In this document: positions 6,273-14,152 of the stretch, in pieces
Numbering within the stretch: position 1 is the stretch's first letter
Layout: each line of letters opens with the position of its first letter
Assembly (NCBI GenBank): GCA_012838745.1
Contig: DUOS01000164.1
Coordinates: 1-33,456 of the forward strand
DNA length: 33,456 bases
Direction of reading: 5' to 3'
Source of the DNA: Treponema sp.
GTDB taxonomy: Bacteria; Spirochaetota; Spirochaetia; Treponematales; Treponemataceae
Notes under the pieces: generated by a model
Databases searched by the model: none
Told to the model about the DNA's origin: nothing
The model's input: the letters and a program-made list of their open reading frames with translations, nothing else
Program-made: the position numbers and the translations under genes

Positions 6273-9200
6273 ATGTCTGAGAAAAAACTCGTAATGATCG
6301 ACGGCAATACAGCTGCCGGTCATGTAGCCCATGCATTGAGTGAGGTAATTGGTATTTATCCTATTACTCCCTCTAGCCCAATGGGCGAAGTAGCCGATGA
6401 ATATTCGGCGAAAGGTAAGAAAAACATCTGGGGCACGGTTCCAGAAGTTGTAGAGCTGCAATCCGAAGGCGGTGCATCAGGTGCTGTTCATGGTGCTTTA
6501 ACAACCGGTGCTCTTTCTTCTACTTTTACTGCTTCACAGGGACTCCTGCTCATGATCCCGAACATGTACAAGATCGCTGGGGAGCTCACTAGTACAGTAT
6601 TTCACATTGCTGCACGAGCAATTGCTGCAAGCGCTCTTTCCATTTTTGGCGACCACTCCGACGTGATGGCCTGCCGACAAACAGGTTGGGCAATGCTTTC
6701 ATCCAATAACGTTCAAGAAGTTATGGATATGGCCGTTATTTCACATGTGGCAACGCTTGAATCACGGATTCCCTTCCTTCATTTTTTTGACGGATTCCGT
6801 ACTTCTCATGAAATCCAAAAAATCGAAGAAGTTTCTTTAGAAACGATGCAGAAAATGATCGATAACGAACTAGTTCGTGCGCATCGTGCCCGTGGTCTTA
6901 CACCAGAAAGCCCCGTAATCCGCGGAACAGCTCAAAACCCTGATGTGTTTTTCCAAGGTAGAGAAGCCGTAAACAAGTATTACCTTGAAGTCCCTGCAAT
7001 TGTACAAAAAGCAATGGACAAATATGCAAAACTCACCGGCCGACAATACAAGCTTTATGAATACGTGGGACCAGCTGATGCAGATCGCGTAATAATAATA
7101 ATGGGATCAGGTGCAGATACCGTTGAAGAAACAGTTGAGGCACTTAATGCCAAGGGTGAAAAAGTTGGAGTACTTAAACTTCGCCTCTATCGCCCATTCA
7201 GCGCGGAGCTCTTTGTAAAAGCCCTCCCTGCTACAGTAAAAGCTATTGCAGTTCTCGACCGAACAAAAGAACCTGGATCAATTGGCGAGCCCTTGTACGA
7301 AGATGTACGCACCGCTATTGGCGAAACCCAGGGAGCAGGAACCTGCCCATTTAAAAACTTCCCACTAGTATTGGGAGGCCGCTACGGTATTGGTTCAAAA
7401 GAATTTACCCCTGCAATGGTAAAGGCTGTATTCGATAACCTTAAGACTGGCAAAAAAGCCAACTTTACCATCGGTATCGAAGATGATGTTACCAATACAA
7501 GTCTTACCTATGATTCCTCTTTCCAACTTGAAGACCTGGACATGCACCAAGCAATGTTTTATGGGCTCGGTTCAGACGGAACAGTTGGAGCAAATAAAAA
7601 CTCCATCAAAATTATTGGTGAAGCAACGGACAACAAAGCACAAGCTTATTTTGTATATGACTCGAAAAAGTCGGGCTCTATCACAACAAGTCATCTTCGC
7701 TTTGGAAAACACTCTATTCGCAAGCCATATTTGGTAACACAGGCAGACTTTATCGCTTGTCACAAGTTTAACTTTCTAGAAACCTATGACATGCTTTCTA
7801 ATGCAAAAAAGAATGGCACGTTCTTGCTTAACAGCCCACACAACAAAGACGTAGTATGGGATAACATTCCTATTGAAGTTCAAAAACAGATTATTGAAAA
7901 GGAACTTAATTTTTACGTAATTGACGCAGTTTCCATCGCTGAAAAAGCGGGGATGGGCGGAAGAATCAACGTTGTTATGCAAACTGCTTTCTTTAAGATT
8001 TCTGGAATCCTACCAGAGGCCGAAGCCGTTGAACTCATCAAGAAATTTATTGAAAAATCATACGGTAGAAAAGGTGCAGATGTTGTTAGTAAAAATATTG
8101 CAACCATCGACATGGCTCTCGCTGGAGTTGAAAAAGTTGATTATCCTAAAACTGCAACCAGCAAACTCAAAAAAGTTCCAGCAATGTCAACAGAAGCTCC
8201 TGAATTTGTTCAGCGTGTTCTCGGAACCATTGCAGTTAACAACGGAGACAGCATAAAGGTAAGCGAACTTCCCGAAGACGGAACCTTCCCAACTGCAACA
8301 ACCCAATACGAAAAGCGCGGAATTGCAGAACGTATGCCTATCTGGAACCCAGAACTTTGTATCCAATGTGGCCAGTGTGTTATGGTATGTCCTCATGCTG
8401 TAATTCGTGCAAAAGCCTACGATCCCGCAGTACTCGAAAACGCTCCAGCAGCTTTCAAATCTGCAGATTATAAAACCAAGGAATTCCCTGGTTGGAAGTT
8501 TACCATTCAGGTTTCGGCAGAAGACTGTACAGGATGTGGATTATGCGTTCAGCAGTGTCCTGCAAAATCCAAGGAAAACCCCGAAATTAAGGCAATCAAC
8601 ATGAGGAACTTCGCCGAGCACCGCGAAGCAGAGTCCGAAAACTGGAAGTTCTTCTTTAAAGATATTCCAGAGACTGACCCAACAAAACTCAATCTTTCTA
8701 ACGCAAAGTTTGTCGCAATGAAACGCCCCTTGTTCGAATTCTCTGGCGCATGCGCAGGCTGTGGAGAAACACCTTATATTAAGCTTCTTTCACAGCTCTA
8801 CGGAAATCGAGCGGTTATTGCCAACGCAACCGGTTGTACATCAATCTACGGAGCAAACCTGCCATCCACGCCCTATGCAAAAACTGCAGAGGGAAAAGGA
8901 CCCGCTTGGTCAAACTCACTCTTTGAAGATGCAGCAGAGTTTGGTTATGGAATGCGATTGACTAGCGATAAACTTGCAGTTTATGCACGTGAAGTTGCTC
9001 AGATCGTCGCAGATAAAGGCGTTGCATCCGATGTTATCGCTCGCCTTCTTGCTAATGAACAGGCTGATGATGAAGCGATTGAAACACAACGAAAAGATAT
9101 CGAAGTCCTCAAGAAAGAACTTTCAGCTTCCAGTAATGAACAGGAAAAAGAACTCCTTTCTCTCGTTGACCACTTTGTCAAACGCTCTGTTTGGGTAATT

Positions 9201-9830
9201 GGTGGAGACGGATGGGCTTATGATATTGGCTATGGTGGGCTCGACCACGTGCTTGCCTCTGGCCGCGACATCAACGTCCTTGTTCTTGATACTGAAGTCT
9301 ATTCCAACACTGGTGGTCAAATGTCCAAGGCTACTCCAATTGGAGCAGTTGCAAAGTTTGCCGCAAGTGGAAAAGAAACAAGCAAAAAAGATCTTGGCAT
9401 GATGGCTATGACTTATGGCTATGTGTACGTTGCAAAAATCGCAATGGGCGCTAACATTAACCAGGTTATCAAAGCCTTCCGTGAGGCAGAGTCCTACGAT
9501 GGACCGTCCTTAATCATTGCGTACAGCCACTGTATTAATCATGGAATTAATATGGAGAAGGGTCTAACTAACCAGAAAGAAGCTGTTTCTTCTGGACTTT
9601 GGCCTCTGTATCGTTTTGACCCACGTCTTGTAAAGGAAGGAAAAAATCCCTTCCAGCTTGATAGTAAGGAACCTGACTACAATATCGCAGATTACATGTA
9701 TAAAGAAGTTCGCTTTAAATCCCTTAAGGTTGCAGACCCTGCTCGAGCTGAAATGCTCTTGAAGAAAGCTGAAACACAGGTTAAGCGACAGTGGCAGGAG
9801 TACAAGTATCTTGCTGATCGCCCCTTCTAA
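6273..9830 (+). CDS. nifJ: Pyruvate:ferredoxin (flavodoxin) oxidoreductase, single-chain
   Basis: The 1185-aa enzyme converts pyruvate and CoA to acetyl-CoA and CO2, reducing ferredoxin or flavodoxin in the cytoplasm. It is the central step of anaerobic pyruvate use. All domains of the fused form are visible in order: N-terminal catalytic domain (GNTAAGHVAHAL, IYPITPSSPMGE), a transketolase-C-like domain around 260-370, a gamma domain around 430-630, a two-[4Fe-4S] domain with CIQCGQCVMVCP from Cys696 and CTGCGLCVQQCP from Cys752, then the TPP domain. The proximal cluster is bound by Cys827, Cys830, Cys855 and Cys1087, and TPP/Mg binding uses GGDGWAYDIG from about 977. Length is normal (about 1170-1200). 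AAGGA lies upstream of the ATG. It is monocistronic, with a strong terminator, and is probably regulated at the two upstream dyads. Confidence 0.97.
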   Translation: MSEKKLVMIDGNTAAGHVAHALSEVIGIYPITPSSPMGEVADEYSAKGKKNIWGTVPEVVELQSEGGASGAVHGALTTGALSSTFTASQGLLLMIPNMYKIAGELTSTVFHIAARAIAASALSIFGDHSDVMACRQTGWAMLSSNNVQEVMDMAVISHVATLESRIPFLHFFDGFRTSHEIQKIEEVSLETMQKMIDNELVRAHRARGLTPESPVIRGTAQNPDVFFQGREAVNKYYLEVPAIVQKAMDKYAKLTGRQYKLYEYVGPADADRVIIIMGSGADTVEETVEALNAKGEKVGVLKLRLYRPFSAELFVKALPATVKAIAVLDRTKEPGSIGEPLYEDVRTAIGETQGAGTCPFKNFPLVLGGRYGIGSKEFTPAMVKAVFDNLKTGKKANFTIGIEDDVTNTSLTYDSSFQLEDLDMHQAMFYGLGSDGTVGANKNSIKIIGEATDNKAQAYFVYDSKKSGSITTSHLRFGKHSIRKPYLVTQADFIACHKFNFLETYDMLSNAKKNGTFLLNSPHNKDVVWDNIPIEVQKQIIEKELNFYVIDAVSIAEKAGMGGRINVVMQTAFFKISGILPEAEAVELIKKFIEKSYGRKGADVVSKNIATIDMALAGVEKVDYPKTATSKLKKVPAMSTEAPEFVQRVLGTIAVNNGDSIKVSELPEDGTFPTATTQYEKRGIAERMPIWNPELCIQCGQCVMVCPHAVIRAKAYDPAVLENAPAAFKSADYKTKEFPGWKFTIQVSAEDCTGCGLCVQQCPAKSKENPEIKAINMRNFAEHREAESENWKFFFKDIPETDPTKLNLSNAKFVAMKRPLFEFSGACAGCGETPYIKLLSQLYGNRAVIANATGCTSIYGANLPSTPYAKTAEGKGPAWSNSLFEDAAEFGYGMRLTSDKLAVYAREVAQIVADKGVASDVIARLLANEQADDEAIETQRKDIEVLKKELSASSNEQEKELLSLVDHFVKRSVWVIGGDGWAYDIGYGGLDHVLASGRDINVLVLDTEVYSNTGGQMSKATPIGAVAKFAASGKETSKKDLGMMAMTYGYVYVAKIAMGANINQVIKAFREAESYDGPSLIIAYSHCINHGINMEKGLTNQKEAVSSGLWPLYRFDPRLVKEGKNPFQLDSKEPDYNIADYMYKEVRFKSLKVADPARAEMLLKKAETQVKRQWQEYKYLADRPF

Positions 9831-9847
9831 GTAGCACTTTTTGCTTT

Positions 9848-9880
9848 AAGGCCTTCCGGATATCCGGAAGGCCTTTTTTG
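9848..9880 (+). terminator. Rho-independent terminator of nifJ
   Basis: A perfect 28-bp palindrome (9848-9875, arms reading AAGGCCTTCCGGAT) is followed by continuous T to 9879. It starts 17 bases after the nifJ stop. Confidence 0.95.
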
Positions 9881-9910
9881 TTTTAATGAATATTTTGCAA
9901 TGTATTGTCC

Positions 9911-9916
9911 TATACT
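9911..9916 (+). promoter_or_regulatory. -10 element of the GH13 gene
   Basis: TATACT at 9911-9916 lies 29 bases before the chosen ATG. No convincing -35 is found at 16-18 bases. Its position inside the extended frame supports the downstream start. Confidence 0.35.
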
Positions 9917-9935
9917 GTAGGTATCACCTTGTTCC

Positions 9936-9940
9936 GGAGG
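9936..9940 (+). promoter_or_regulatory. Shine-Dalgarno deciding the GH13 start
   Basis: GGAGG stands 5 bases before the ATG at 9946. The frame is open back to an ATG at 9886, but that ATG has no such site and lies upstream of the -10. Confidence 0.8.
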
Positions 9941-9945
9941 ACAAT

Positions 9946-11502
9946 ATGCCCAAATGGCTCGACAATGCAGTTTTTTATGAGATTTATCCCCAAAGTTTTC
10001 AGGATTCTAATGCAGATGGAATTGGCGACCTACCCGGAATAATTCGACGCCTTGATTATATTAAAGATCTTGGTTGTAACGCCTTATGGATTAACCCCTG
10101 TTTTGATTCCCCGTTTAACGATGCAGGTTATGATGTTGCAGATTATAAAAAAGTTGCTCCCCGATATGGTACAAACGAAGATCTTATTCTCCTTTTTTCT
10201 CAAGCCCATAAACGAGGAATAAAAGTAATCCTCGACCTAGTTCCTGGTCATACCTCTGCACAACACCCTTGGTTTGTGGAATCTATGAAATGCGAGAAAA
10301 ACGAATACACTCATCGATATATTTGGACTGATAGTATTTGGAAAGGAATTGAAAACGTTTCTTCTGTTTTAGGATCCCTTAGAGGGATCTCCGATCGAGA
10401 CGGAAGTTGTGCCCTCAATTTCTTTACTTCTCAGCCGGCTTTAAATTACGGATTTGCGAACCCAACGGAATCTTGGCAGCTTCCCGCCGATGCACCCGAA
10501 GCACTTGCAACCAGAGAAGCAATGAAAGACGTTATGCGTTTTTGGCTTGCCCTCGGCTGCGACGGGTTTCGAGTAGATATGGCTTTTTCTTTAGTTAAGA
10601 ATGATCCCGACGAAAAAGAAACAATTGCTCTCTGGCAAGATTTTCGAAAATTTCTAGATGCTGAATATCCAGAAGCTGCATTTCTTTCCGAGTGGGGAGC
10701 TCCAGATAAAGCCCTCAGGGCTGGTTTTCACATGGACTTTTTGCTCCATGTAGGACCCTCACATTATCCCGAACTGTTTCGCACCAAAACCCCATTTTTT
10801 TCACGAAAAGGAACTGGCAATGCTCATGAATTTGTCGCTTATTATGAGGAGGCCCGCCGTATTACCGGTGGAAAGGGACTAATTTGTATTCCCTCTGGAA
10901 ATCATGATATGTGCAGAATTGCACGTCATCTTGATACGGAAGAGAGAAAAATAGCATTCGCATTTCTTCTATCAATGCCCGGAGCACCTTTTATTTACTA
11001 TGGAGACGAAGTTGGACTCCGTCATGTTGAAAATCTTATTTCTGTAGAAGGCGGATACGATAGAACAGGCGCTCGCACCCCTATGCAATGGGATTCGTCA
11101 CCTAATGCAGGATTCTCATCAGCATCGCCGGAAAAGCTGTACATTTGCCAAGATTCTTCACCTGATCGCCCAAATGCAGAAAGGGAGAGAACAAATACAG
11201 AATCTTTATTTACAGAGATACAGAGACTAATAACTATTAGGCAGAAAAACGAGCCCCTTCAAAGCAATGCAGATATCAAGTTTCTTCTAGGACATAAAAA
11301 AGGTGATCCCTTAGTATATTTACGGTCTGGTGTTTCTGGAAAAGTTCTTTGTGTAATTAATCCAGCCGCAAAATCATTTACCCTTCAACTTCCTGGCTTT
11401 ACGGTAAAAGACACTCTCTATTCAGGGATTGTTTCAGCAACACTTGCAAAAGAAAGCCTTTTTATTCCGGCGGAATCTGCGACTTTTTTAATGGTAGATT
11501 AA
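9946..11502 (+). CDS. GH13 alpha-amylase-family glycosidase (oligo-1,6-glucosidase/trehalose-synthase-like)
   Basis: The 518-aa protein has no signal peptide, so it acts on sugars inside the cell. The (beta/alpha)8 barrel of GH13 is plain from the start: AVFYEIYPQSFQDSNADGIG, then LDLVPGHTS, GFRVDMA, FLSEWG and SGNHDM. These give nucleophile Asp211, acid/base Glu249 and transition-state Asp321. GARTPMQWD and NAGFS later in the chain are typical of the oligo-1,6-glucosidase/alpha-glucosidase/trehalose synthase subfamily, and a short C-terminal beta domain follows. Compared with typical members (about 530-570 aa) it is slightly short. The exact substrate cannot be fixed; alpha-glucosides or maltooligosaccharides are likely. 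It stands alone between the nifJ terminator and a convergent aminotransferase gene, with 8 bases between the stops. Confidence 0.9.
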   Translation: MPKWLDNAVFYEIYPQSFQDSNADGIGDLPGIIRRLDYIKDLGCNALWINPCFDSPFNDAGYDVADYKKVAPRYGTNEDLILLFSQAHKRGIKVILDLVPGHTSAQHPWFVESMKCEKNEYTHRYIWTDSIWKGIENVSSVLGSLRGISDRDGSCALNFFTSQPALNYGFANPTESWQLPADAPEALATREAMKDVMRFWLALGCDGFRVDMAFSLVKNDPDEKETIALWQDFRKFLDAEYPEAAFLSEWGAPDKALRAGFHMDFLLHVGPSHYPELFRTKTPFFSRKGTGNAHEFVAYYEEARRITGGKGLICIPSGNHDMCRIARHLDTEERKIAFAFLLSMPGAPFIYYGDEVGLRHVENLISVEGGYDRTGARTPMQWDSSPNAGFSSASPEKLYICQDSSPDRPNAERERTNTESLFTEIQRLITIRQKNEPLQSNADIKFLLGHKKGDPLVYLRSGVSGKVLCVINPAAKSFTLQLPGFTVKDTLYSGIVSATLAKESLFIPAESATFLMVD

Positions 11503-11510
11503 GCAATGTT

Positions 11511-12374
11511 TTATTTTTTGCTCCTAGCTTCACGCTCCCAAGATTCAAGCCAAGAATCATAGAGAGTAGAAAACGTTTGTAGTTTATTAAAAACTGGAAG
11601 AGTATGCCAAAGGTCACCTTCAGGATTATATATACGAGCTACCGGAACTAAGGTGGTGGAAGTACTGCTAATAAGCATACCAAACCTTCCACTGAAAGCT
11701 TGTTCTAAAGTAAGGGGTTCTTCAATCCAAGAGATTTCAGCGTCATCTAGGGCATGCAAAAAAGTTTTTCGTGTAATCCCAGAAAGAACCTGTGAAGCGG
11801 GAGGTGTATACACAAGGTTTGGCTGATCTTTTTCTACATAAAAAACATTGGTTCTGGTGCCTTCAGTTATTTGTTCGTGGCGATTAACTAAGAGAGCATC
11901 ATAGCAATCCCGCTCACAAGCTGCACGATACGCTATAGTTGAAAGAAGCATAGAAAGGCTTTTTGCTCGCGGTAGTTGCCGCTCACCAAAAAAAAGCAAG
12001 CAATCAACACCGTTTGTTTTTGCTTTTACTGGCGGAAAGAATGCAGGCTGTGAAAGAATATACCAGTCTGCATTACGACCTTCATGCCCAATAACAACCA
12101 TTCGTAAATTTGAATTATCAAGATTCAATGAAACCACAAAGTTTCTAAGGGAAGGAATAAGACCGGCTTCGTTAAGGTTATGTTTAAATCCAATAGCGTC
12201 GGCAGAGGCTATAAGACGCGCAACATGTTCTTCGGGAAAATACAGTAGTCCCGATCGTACTTTAAGAGTCTCATAACAACCGTAACCATAAAGCATATCG
12301 GTGTCTTCTAGAGAAAATCTAACAGTTCCTTCGTCAACAAGTTTGCCGTTATAAATAATTTTTTTTTGTTTCAT
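11511..12374 (-). CDS. Class-IV PLP aminotransferase (IlvE / D-amino acid transaminase / PabC family)
   Basis: The 287-aa cytoplasmic enzyme has fold-type IV hallmarks: YNGKLV near the N-terminus, DMLYGYGCYETLKV at 26-39, the likely PLP lysine Lys138 in RAKSLSM, and the cofactor-contacting Glu171 in EQITEGTRTNVF. Whether it is a branched-chain aminotransferase, a D-alanine transaminase or aminodeoxychorismate lyase cannot be decided from these motifs. The start at 12374 is chosen because GGGAAGG stands 4 bases upstream. The frame is open 49 codons further, but that part would read through the hcp terminator and overlap the end of hcp, and it lacks family similarity. It is separated from hcp by the terminator and so is probably transcribed independently. 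Confidence 0.85.
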   Translation of the reverse strand: MKQKKIIYNGKLVDEGTVRFSLEDTDMLYGYGCYETLKVRSGLLYFPEEHVARLIASADAIGFKHNLNEAGLIPSLRNFVVSLNLDNSNLRMVVIGHEGRNADWYILSQPAFFPPVKAKTNGVDCLLFFGERQLPRAKSLSMLLSTIAYRAACERDCYDALLVNRHEQITEGTRTNVFYVEKDQPNLVYTPPASQVLSGITRKTFLHALDDAEISWIEEPLTLEQAFSGRFGMLISSTSTTLVPVARIYNPEGDLWHTLPVFNKLQTFSTLYDSWLESWEREARSKK

Positions 12375-12378
12375 AGAA

Positions 12379-12385
12379 CCTTCCC
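12379..12385 (-). promoter_or_regulatory. Shine-Dalgarno deciding the aminotransferase start
   Basis: GGGAAGG on the minus strand, 4 bases before the ATG at 12374. It rules against the longer frame beginning near 12521. Confidence 0.65.
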
Positions 12386-12403
12386 ACAAAAAGAATACCA
12401 CAG

Positions 12404-12449
12404 GATAAAACAAGACGCCACCTCTGGATAATTCCATTGGCAGCGTCTT
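12404..12449 (-). terminator. Probable Rho-independent terminator of hcp
   Basis: On the minus strand AAGACGC (12449-12443) pairs with GCGTCTT (12418-12412), extended inward by G-T and G-C pairs to about 11 bp. GTTTTAT follows. It begins 4 bases beyond the hcp stop; the T run is weak. Confidence 0.6.
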
Positions 12450-12453
12450 TACC

Positions 12454-14025
12454 TTATGAAAGTATTTTTTTAAGATCCGCTTCTGGAGTAGAAATAGGCG
12501 ATACGTTCCAGTTTTCAACAAGAACTTTTAATACATTAGGAGATACGAAGGCAGGAAGGGTAGGGCCCAAAAAGATATCCTTTACTCCGAGATATAGTAG
12601 GGTCAAAAGAATACAGACTGCTTTTTGTTCGTACCATGACAATACGAATGTAAGAGGAAGGTCATTAACGCCGCATTTAAACGCCTCTGCAAGCGCGAGA
12701 GCCACCTTTATAGCGCTGTATGCGTCGTTGCACTGTCCCATGTCCATAATTCGTGGAAGACCGCCTATTTCGCCGAGATCAAGATCATTAAAACGAAACT
12801 TTCCACAAGCAAGAGTTAGGATAATCGAATCCTTCGGGGTTTGCTGTACAAAATCTGTGTAGTAATTTCGACCAGGCTTAGCACCGTCGCAACCACCAAC
12901 AAGGAAAAACCTGGAAATTGCACCTTTTTTTACTGCATCTATTACCGTATCCGCAACAGAGAGAACTGTTCCGTGGCCAAAACCCGTTGTAAGAACGTCT
13001 CCTCCATTAATACCGGTCATCTTGCGGCCTTCAGGATAGCCTCCTAGCTCTTTGGCCTTTGCGATAACCTGGGAAAAATCTTTTTGCCCATCAAGAGAAT
13101 CTATATGCACAAGGCCAGGAAAACCGACAACACTTGTTGTATATACCCGATCTGAATAACTTGCCTTCGGAGGCATTAGGCAGTTCGTCGTGAAAAGAAA
13201 CGCCGCAGGAACTCCATCGAATTCTTTTTGTTGGTTCTGCCATGCAGTCCCAAAGTTTCCTTTAAGATGGCTATATTTTTTTAATTCGGGATATGAATGA
13301 CAAGGAAGCATTTCGCCATGGGTATATACATCCACACCCTGCCCTTCGGTTTGTTCTAAAAGTTGTTTCAAGTCCAATAAATCATGACCAGTTACCACAA
13401 TAAATGGTCCGGCCGAAATATTTGTTGTTACCTTAGTTGGTTCAGGTGTGCCAAAAACGTCAGTGTTTGCACCATCTAAAAGTTTCATACAGGCAAGATT
13501 GACCTTTCCAAATTCCATGTTCAAATCTAAAAGCTCAGGAACATTCTTCTTTTCTCCAAGAGTACGTAGTCCTTTATAAAAAAACGCATTGCATGTTTCG
13601 TCTGTTTTTCCCAAAGCAGCCGCATGATGAGCATACGCCGCCATTCCTCGCATCCCAAAAAGTAACAGAGACTTTAAGCTTCTCGCATCTTCATCTTCGT
13701 CTTTCCATAGCTCATCAAGGTCCATTTCAGGGTACAAATCGTAACCACCCAGTTCTTCTAAAGCTGCATCAATACGGCCAGCAAGAGCTGAAATTTGAAC
13801 ATCGTCAAAACTGACATTGGTTATCGTAGTAAATAGTGCGTCGAGAACAAGTTCATCTGTTGTTTTTGAACTTCCTCTGTCTGAAACAGCTCGGGATAGG
13901 GCTATAAGCTTTCCCGTCAATCTATCTTGCAAATTAGCAGTCGATTCTTTTTTACCGCAAGCACCTGCAACTGTGCAACTCTTTCCCCCAACCGTTTGCT
14001 CACACTGAAAACAAAACATTGACAT
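12454..14025 (-). CDS. hcp: Hybrid cluster protein (hydroxylamine reductase/NO reductase, S-nitrosylase)
   Basis: The 523-aa protein has the N-terminal cysteine set Cys5-x2-Cys8-x8-Cys17-x5-Cys23 that binds a cubane cluster in the class found in anaerobes. Ligands of the hybrid Fe-S-O cluster are supplied later by segments such as CLMPPK, GGCDGAKPGRNYY, LACGKFRFNDL and MGQCNDAYSA, all present. Hcp proteins act in the cytoplasm in nitrosative stress; hydroxylamine and NO reduction and protein S-nitrosylation have been reported for family members. AGGAGG sits 10 bases before the ATG. The usual reductase partner hcr is not next to it, so another electron donor is expected. The Crp/Fnr protein at 3325-3999 could be a regulator, but no matching site is seen upstream of hcp. 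Confidence 0.96.
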   Translation of the reverse strand: MSMFCFQCEQTVGGKSCTVAGACGKKESTANLQDRLTGKLIALSRAVSDRGSSKTTDELVLDALFTTITNVSFDDVQISALAGRIDAALEELGGYDLYPEMDLDELWKDEDEDARSLKSLLLFGMRGMAAYAHHAAALGKTDETCNAFFYKGLRTLGEKKNVPELLDLNMEFGKVNLACMKLLDGANTDVFGTPEPTKVTTNISAGPFIVVTGHDLLDLKQLLEQTEGQGVDVYTHGEMLPCHSYPELKKYSHLKGNFGTAWQNQQKEFDGVPAAFLFTTNCLMPPKASYSDRVYTTSVVGFPGLVHIDSLDGQKDFSQVIAKAKELGGYPEGRKMTGINGGDVLTTGFGHGTVLSVADTVIDAVKKGAISRFFLVGGCDGAKPGRNYYTDFVQQTPKDSIILTLACGKFRFNDLDLGEIGGLPRIMDMGQCNDAYSAIKVALALAEAFKCGVNDLPLTFVLSWYEQKAVCILLTLLYLGVKDIFLGPTLPAFVSPNVLKVLVENWNVSPISTPEADLKKILS

Positions 14026-14070
14026 TTTCTAAGCCTCCTCTGGCAATAATTAAAGAAAGTTTAACCGAAG

Positions 14071-14106
14071 AATAAAAAGGCCTATGTTGCAATAGCAACA
14101 TAGGCC
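14071..14106 (-). terminator. Rho-independent terminator of the hydrolase-DUF4139 operon
   Basis: On the minus strand a perfect 12-bp stem (14106-14095 with 14090-14079, arm GGCCTATGTTGC) and a 4-base loop are followed by TTTTTATT. It lies 47 bases after the DUF4139 stop and upstream of hcp. Confidence 0.92.
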
Positions 14107-14152
14107 GATCTTTAAAAAGGAATGCGACTCTAAGCTTGTAGCTAAGCCTTAC

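Noticed and set aside
7483-9402. Several 60-115-aa open frames on both strands inside nifJ
   Set aside because: They are shadows of a well-conserved 1185-codon gene, without Shine-Dalgarno sites, promoters or recognisable domains.
11502-11520. Terminator between the GH13 and aminotransferase genes
   Set aside because: Only a 5-bp AGCAA/TTGCT pair with a T-rich loop is visible; too weak to call.
12375-12521. 49-codon N-terminal extension of the aminotransferase
   Set aside because: It runs through the hcp terminator and overlaps the hcp end; the downstream ATG has a good Shine-Dalgarno and starts where family similarity starts.
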